Positions 58,301-64,000 of a stretch of DNA of 64,000 bases are shown here, piece by piece. The notes beneath the pieces were generated by a model that was given only the letters and a program-made list of their open reading frames with translations, searched no databases and had not been told where the DNA came from. How positions within the stretch are numbered: the first letter of the stretch is position 1; every line of letters starts with the position of its first letter. This DNA comes from Diploscapter coronatus (Eukaryota; Nematoda; Chromadorea; Rhabditida; Rhabditidae): contig OZ038423.1 in NCBI GenBank assembly GCA_964036155.1, forward strand, positions 8,943,249-9,007,248, in the 5' to 3' direction. The position numbers were made by a program, and so were the translations under genes.

Positions 58301-61300
58301 AACTCCTTCCAATTCCAAATACCGTTGACCTTAGTTTATGGAAATCTTTTAATGCGCGTGCTCGCATACCGTCCTGCTGTCTTTGTTTGCATTCGAATTA
58401 ATGAATATGCGCTCTTTCTGACCACTAATCTGTAGGCTCGAAGAAAGGCAAAGAATGCCTGGTGACCCGTGAAATGAGAGCAAAGTGAAATAGTCATAAA
58501 TCTTGTCATTTGCATAATCTCCCTATTTTGGATTTTTTGACATCAATTTTCCTAATTTCTGAGTGAAGACCAGTTTCCTTCCTTGAACTTTTACCAGGCT
58601 CACTGTAAAATCACTTGAAATTTGTTTGTGGATCGTCTTACTTCGTAAATCGGATAAAGCCAACTCATCTTGATTTTTTTGACTGAAGATCACATATTTC
58701 GCAACGTTGTAAGGTCAAGATCTTGCAATTCCACGACGAATGCGTGTGTTGGTGAAAGATTGACTTTTGGAAGAATTTTGTCTGAATGGGATATTTGAAC
58801 ACGGTTTCGAAGTGGGGCGAAACCCGTTTAGCATTGCTTGATTTGAGGCTTGAAGGCTAGGATATTGGGAGTCTCCTTCTGGAGGCTGAAGGCAGACGAC
58901 AGGAGGGAGGCAAGGGGCTTGAAATGGTGGAGTCAGAATCGATGCTTCTTGACATTTGTAATAATAATCCGCTGAAAACACTAGACGGTGATCAATCATA
59001 GATTTTCAGAAAATGTTTAACATATCAAGGTTAGAATTTGAAATGTTTGATTTTCATTCGTAACTTTATAACATCTTGAAAACTAGGAATAATCTTTTTC
59101 TTTGTTCAGTATATGACAGATTCACTAAAAATCTCGCGATTTTTACAACGATTTCAAGATTATGGCAATCATAACTTAGCTATTCATTCAGATTCGTGAA
59201 TATTAGCTCTAGTGACTTTGTGAATGAGCGTTTCTTTGAACAGGTGTTTGATTGTCAAACGCTCGTAAAATGGAAGCTGAGATGCAAAAGATAGAGGATA
59301 TCAATGATCTAATCTCTCCACTGAGAAATATAGTGGATTCCAAATCGTTTACAACATTTTGATGGATTGGAGGAGTTTGCAGAAAAGTGCAATAGATATT
59401 GCCCAATTTCGTACTCTTTTGTCTGGAGTAGTTATGCAAAATTTTCAGGTTTTTGCTTGAAAATTATTCATTACTTTGCCTATGCAATTTTATTTGATAC
59501 CAAACTTTTTCCTATTCAGTGATTTTTCTTCAACATTTTGTTCTCATTTCTTTCTGTTCACTGCCAAGGTTTCTATTAAAATTTGCTCCTAAACTTAGTT
59601 TTTCGACTCTAATTCTAGCGGCATTTGCCATACGGTATCGTAAAATTTCCCTCCACGATTTAACGATCGTACATAGGATTATCTAACCTCTTATCTGCAT
59701 ATCATCAGCAATATTGCCGTGGGGATTTTATGACGTCGACTTTTTCCTCATTTCTACGTCTGCTTTGTTCTATGACAGAATACGATTACATTGCGCATTC
59801 CTTCCTTTAATTGCCATTCCTCACAAATGTAATGTCTCGAAAAAAACCCCTACCACAGCTTTGCATCCACGCAAAAATGTGGGCGGAGTCTAGGCAGTGA
59901 AGAAAAACGAGAAAAATACAATGAATCAGTCTGTATGGGTGCTTAGTCAACAGGGCCCGAATTGGGGTAATTTCCATGGACGAGTTATCGTCGAGTGCGC
60001 GTTGCCTTTGCCTGATTCCCCTCAGGGAAGGGGAGATACTTCACCAAATAAGTCTCTCGACGTTTAGCCGTGGAGCGCAAAATACGCCCCTTTGTATGCG
60101 AGGAAAGGCAGGCAAACCGGCTGCAAGCGCGCTCCACTGCCAAAACCCGACAATAACACGAAAATATAGGCGTGTAAGAGGCGAAAAACTCGCTGAAGCG
60201 CGCGATAATAACAATCGTAATTATATCGCCCTGCCTCTGACTGAAGACGCTTTAGGTATTGTTGTTGTTGTTATTTGGGCAAGAAAGTCAGCATATCTAG
60301 ATTCTCGTAGTGGAGGCATTTGGCAACTCGCGTTGTTGCAACTAGTTGGAGAATAGAGAATTTTCGCAAAAATAGCATCTGTGTCAGAGAAGTTCGAACT
60401 CAAGGTCAACTTTCGAAATAAAAACTAGACCGAGAAGCGCAACCCCCACCTCTGAACTAATTATACGTGCAAAAAATGCCTTCAGGAAATATAGATTTTT
60501 TCGGAAAGAAAATTAATTTGGAACACATTTGTGTAAAACTTTTGAACACGAATGAAAATTTTATTATCTTCGACAAAAATAGTTAAATAGGAAAGTTTTG
60601 AACTTGGTCTACAGTTATCTGAACTCACTAACCACTTGAGTAAATTTCAACCTGTGTTTTTGTGTGAATCGGCTGCTTGACCATCGGTCTGCTTATCGAG
60701 TGTTGCTGCTCGTTTTATTTGCCTTTCTCCTTGACATTTTCGCGCCCGACTCCCTGCCTGCAGCCTGTTTCGAGAGCTCACAGCTTCAGGCGCAAATTTT
60801 CATTTTTCTCATTTCGACCCGTCAAAATTATCGTCTCATGTGCAAATTCTTCAGAACAGATTTGATTTTTGACTACTTCGATTTTTTTGTTTTTGAAAAA
60901 TCTTTACAATGAAAAACCTGCGTAGTTTACAACATTTTCTAGAAAAAATAAAAGGAGAACTTGTCAGAGGAGTGATGAATAAGATTTTCTTTAAAAATTG
61001 GTAAGCCTGTTATATTTTGCTGTTTTATAATTGGAAACTAGATTTTTTCCTTCTAAAAATCCTTAGATAATCCAGGATTTTCTGATTTTCCTCGGATATC
61101 CTGGTGTTGGGTAATCGCTTGGGGTCAGCTCTATCATTTCCTCGGCAAAATGGTCGTATTTCACTCACTGCTCACTACGGCACTCGACCCGTCCAGTCAT
61201 CATAGCTTGTCCGTATTTTTCTCGCTTCTGGCCTCCAATTTTTTCCTGCCCCAAAATGACAGTTGCTCTTCCGTTGAGCTTTGGTGACTAATCAGAATAG

Positions 61301-64000
61301 TATTCTAGACAGTTTTGAGCCAATATCCTTCATTAGGAATTGAGAGATGGATTTTACACTATGTGACCCCTTCATTACTATCTCAGTCTTTTTCTGTCTA
61401 GGAATAGGTAATTTCTATCTCATATTCCAGTGTATTGCATCATAGTCGAATGTATCCATCTGCAATTTGGATAACTAATGACAATAGATGAGATTATTTG
61501 CGACAAATGGATATGAATAGGAAGAGAAAGTAACGCAAATCTAAACCGAACTTTTGAATTTTCATCTTTTCTCTCAAGTAACTTGCATTCTTTTTCTAAT
61601 AATATTTTTTATTTGACGAAAATGTGAATTTATCTTCCCAGGATTATGACATTATCAGATCTTCTAATCTAATTAGACTTAATTGATTTTTTCTGTAAGT
61701 GTTACCTGATTTCTCACCCAAATTCCATAACCTCGGGAGTTTTCGCAGTTTCCATCTCCCCTCTTTGTGCCAAGTCATTCCTCATTTCTGCGGGAACTCC
61801 TCCAAATATTCTCTCGGCCTTTGTATGCCTTTGTTCCTAAAGAGAAGTAGAGTGAGAAGTGACCAACAGGTAAAATAGGTAAACTCTCGGAACTCTGCCC
61901 GCATAAAGACAAACTTTTTCTCTATTCTCTCACTACCCTCACTATTTTCCAATTTTTTGACTCTTTGAGCTCTCTTTGAATAGAACGGAAACACTCAACT
62001 CTATTTTGCAACGAGCTGTTCCTTCCTTTCTTTGCCTCTTGCATAAGTATTTTGCCGTTCAGGCCATGAAAATAGTCACTATTTCCTCTCCCGAACGATG
62101 ATTTGCCAAACTTTCAACAATTGAAACTCCAAACACGAATTGTTGAGCTCAAAATAGGGTAAAATTGGTCTTGAAATTGTAGAACATTGCCTAATTTTTA
62201 CTATTCTTGCAAGATTTTTCTGGTCCCCTTACCTCCGTTTTTTTCTAAATTTCGAAGACAATGAAAATAACAAAGTCTTAGAGCCCTTCTAACTTTCAAC
62301 AAACTCCACCCGAACGTTTGCACTCGAGCCATAAATTGTTTACAAACTTGCCTCATTGTCTGCTAATCTCTTTCTTAAGTTCTCTCGATTTACTCCGTCT
62401 TTCTCGAATTGAAAAATTTCGTTCGACCCATAAATTTTCGAAATTCTCATTACACTGATTGTTCCAGTGTTGTGCCATTAATTGAGGGCAGGGAAAAGTT
62501 ACAATTACTCGAGGAATCTGAAATCGCGCTTCGATACAAACGAACATCAATTCATCAATCACATCGAGCCTGCCCCCTAGGTCTCGAAACTCAAAGCGAT
62601 AGTGGTTGTCAAATGTTTTGATGAGTTTTTGCAAAACTTTTTCCTCATCAAGATTATAAAAATACCCCTATGATGAATCATAGCGAACATAAACAGGCTG
62701 GGATATTTGTAGCTTATTTTTCCAAGTTTATCCTGCACTTGCCCCGTTTTTCTGATTTTTTCTACCGGCCAGTGCCAGCTTACCCCTAGTGGTATCTACG
62801 TTCGTTTTGAGGGACACCTGCTGATTTTTTTCTCTTCGACCCTTTCATTTCTCAGTGCTATTCCTTGCAACCAGTTCCTTAGCCATGCAAGATCCTTCGG
62901 ATATACAAGTCTTATGGTTTTCTGCATATCTTTCCCTCTCTCTAACTTCCTGTATTTTTTCTCTGTCCTCTCTTCAGATCCAAACACTTTCTGTAATACC
63001 CCAGAAAAACACTCGTTGGTATGCCAGACGGTTTTATTTTTCTTATATTGTAGCATGAAGGAAAGATTTTCGAAATCGTGTTTCGTACAGTTGTCACTTT
63101 CCGTGCGGCGCGTTTGCAGATATTCCAATGTCAATGTTACGCCTCGCCACCTCGCGCGTTTTTCAAAGAGAATAGGTTCAAATCTGCTGCCATGTTTATT
63201 TTAGTCGGTGGTGAAAAGCTGCTTTCATGAATATCCTTTTATTGTGATTCGGTGAATTATGCAAATCTTTGAAGATACCCATCTACCGGAGACTCTAGCA
63301 TTTATGTCATTCAAATCACGCATTTCTGACAGATATTAGTCGCTAAGTATTAGGTTTGAAAGAAGGAATGCTACATTCTTTTAAATTTCAAATATTTTAT
63401 CAGAACCATTTTCTTATGATCTTTCCTGCAATTTGTAAAAATAAATTCACCGTGTAAAGTTAAGAATCATGTCCTTTTTCCCTTCGATTTTACTCGCTAC
63501 TCCTCATTTTTTACTTTCCCTACTATTCCATAAATCTTCAAAGAAAACCTCTCGTGTTTATTTCGGAATGATCTATATGGTGATGGATCTCTTTGATTTC
63601 CCTATTCCCCACCCACCACACACAAAATGTTCATCGCTCTCCCTTCCTAATGGTCATAAACTTCCCCCTTTGTTTTCTGCGCCTCGTTTGCAGCTTTTTG
63701 TGAGGGTTTCCGCTGAGCGGATCTCTTTGATTCTTTCTGTCACTCGGGTGGCCATTCAACAATAAATCTTAGGAATTTGAGGCTTATCATCACTTTTTCT
63801 CCTCATATGATGAAGGACAGAGGAAGAAAAACGCCTGAAATGTTCATTGGTCATTTTATAGGATCGATTATCATTATCACCGTTCCTCTCGTTAAATTTT
63901 ACCGACTTGCCTATTATTAAAGTGTCTAATTGGAAAAGTGTTTTGGACATTGTGTTGAGAGTAAATTACTAAATTACCGATGTTTTCAAAGATCATTCGT
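55338..64000 (+). other. Probable giant cadherin intron, open at window end
   Basis: After the donor at 55338 (exon ends GVLRVKQ) no plus-strand exon continuing the cadherin repeat (expected next: an LDYE-type element) was found in 8.6 kb. In C. elegans a short epithelial isoform, hmr-1a, starts from its own promoter downstream of the neuronal exons, so this stretch may contain that promoter and first exon. Candidate first-exon areas with higher GC are 59930-60360 and 60640-60800, but neither has an ATG-initiated signal peptide followed by a good donor. Pyrimidine-rich DNA at 57580-57880 makes long meaningless frames. Confidence 0.5.
58715..58986 (-). other. Candidate terminal exon on the minus strand
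   Basis: Follows a GTGTTTTCAG acceptor (minus strand, about 58981-58990) and is open for about 90 codons to a TGA: begins ADYYYKCQEASILTPPFQAP, then has CLPPVVCLQPPEG, and ends FTNTRIRRGIARS. Pro-rich with four Cys and a basic RIRR near the C-terminus. GC is higher than in the flanks. No upstream exon with a signal peptide and no poly(A) signal was identified, and an ATG at 58999 (MIDHRLVFS) could also be its start. No family recognised; could be a second nested gene or chance. Confidence 0.3.

Noticed and set aside
59976..60356. 126-aa plus frame
   Set aside because: No domain or signal; arises in a GC-richer patch. Kept only as a possible promoter area.
60664..60912. Signal-peptide-like frame RVLLLVLFAFLLDIFAP as the short cadherin isoform's first exon
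   Set aside because: No ATG in frame (only GTG), no clear donor after it, and no way to test phase with the missing downstream exon.
1..64000. tRNA, rRNA, SL RNA genes, CRISPR arrays, bacterial operons
   Set aside because: I looked for TTCGAAT-type T-loops with matching stems, spliced-leader sequence and regular spaced repeats while reading and found none that holds; the DNA is eukaryotic.

Overview
The window looks like nuclear DNA from a nematode. Genes are cut into many short exons by AT-rich introns, mostly 43-70 nt, with a TTTTCAG-type acceptor. The genome is AT-rich, some first exons begin right at or just after a TTTCAG site (compatible with spliced-leader trans-splicing), and the gene families have nematode orthologues: DKF-1-type protein kinase D and an HMR-1B/N-cadherin-type cadherin. 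Species cannot be named from the sequence. All exon joins below were worked out by hand from reading-frame continuity and GT/AG sites; no alignment or RNA evidence was available.

Layout. 1-15.6 kb is an accessory-looking segment. It holds two diverged copies of an F-box/kelch-like gene (minus, 2259-3516 and 11916-13170). Between them lie a divergent Hsp70 (plus, 5013-7550) and a small secreted His/Gly/Tyr-repeat protein (minus, 9593-10387). Several diverged direct and dispersed repeats surround these genes. 15.6-20.4 kb has only weak exon candidates. 20.4-27.1 kb is a complete protein kinase D gene (ubiquitin-like domain, two C1, PH, kinase). It converges on a COMMD4 gene (minus, 27654-28484), which is divergently paired across about 216 bp with a TMEM53/DUF829 alpha/beta-hydrolase gene (plus, 28701-31084).

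34.9-55.3 kb holds the signal peptide, an N-terminal region with a furin-like RIRR site, and about 12 cadherin repeats of an N-cadherin/HMR-1B-type gene in 28 exons. The gene runs on past the window: 55.3-64 kb has no convincing plus-strand exon and is probably a giant intron. Two of its introns contain the most interesting items. An apparent neuropeptide-like precursor lies on the opposite strand (46768-47121) in the 5.7-kb intron. A 459-bp hAT-type non-autonomous transposon (48900-49358), with 16-bp perfect terminal inverted repeats, an 8-bp target duplication and a GCGGT-satellite interior, lies in the intron after exon 13.

Functionally the genes are not an operon: they are neighbours with unrelated roles (proteostasis/ubiquitin adaptors, kinase signalling, COMMD trafficking, nuclear-envelope hydrolase family, neuronal adhesion). 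The best candidates for something undescribed are the nested peptide precursor, the His-rich repeat protein, and the F-box/kelch pair. In that pair a one-base indel appears to be matched by a switch between two splice acceptors 7 nt apart, and part of the gene carries a gene-conversion-like tract.
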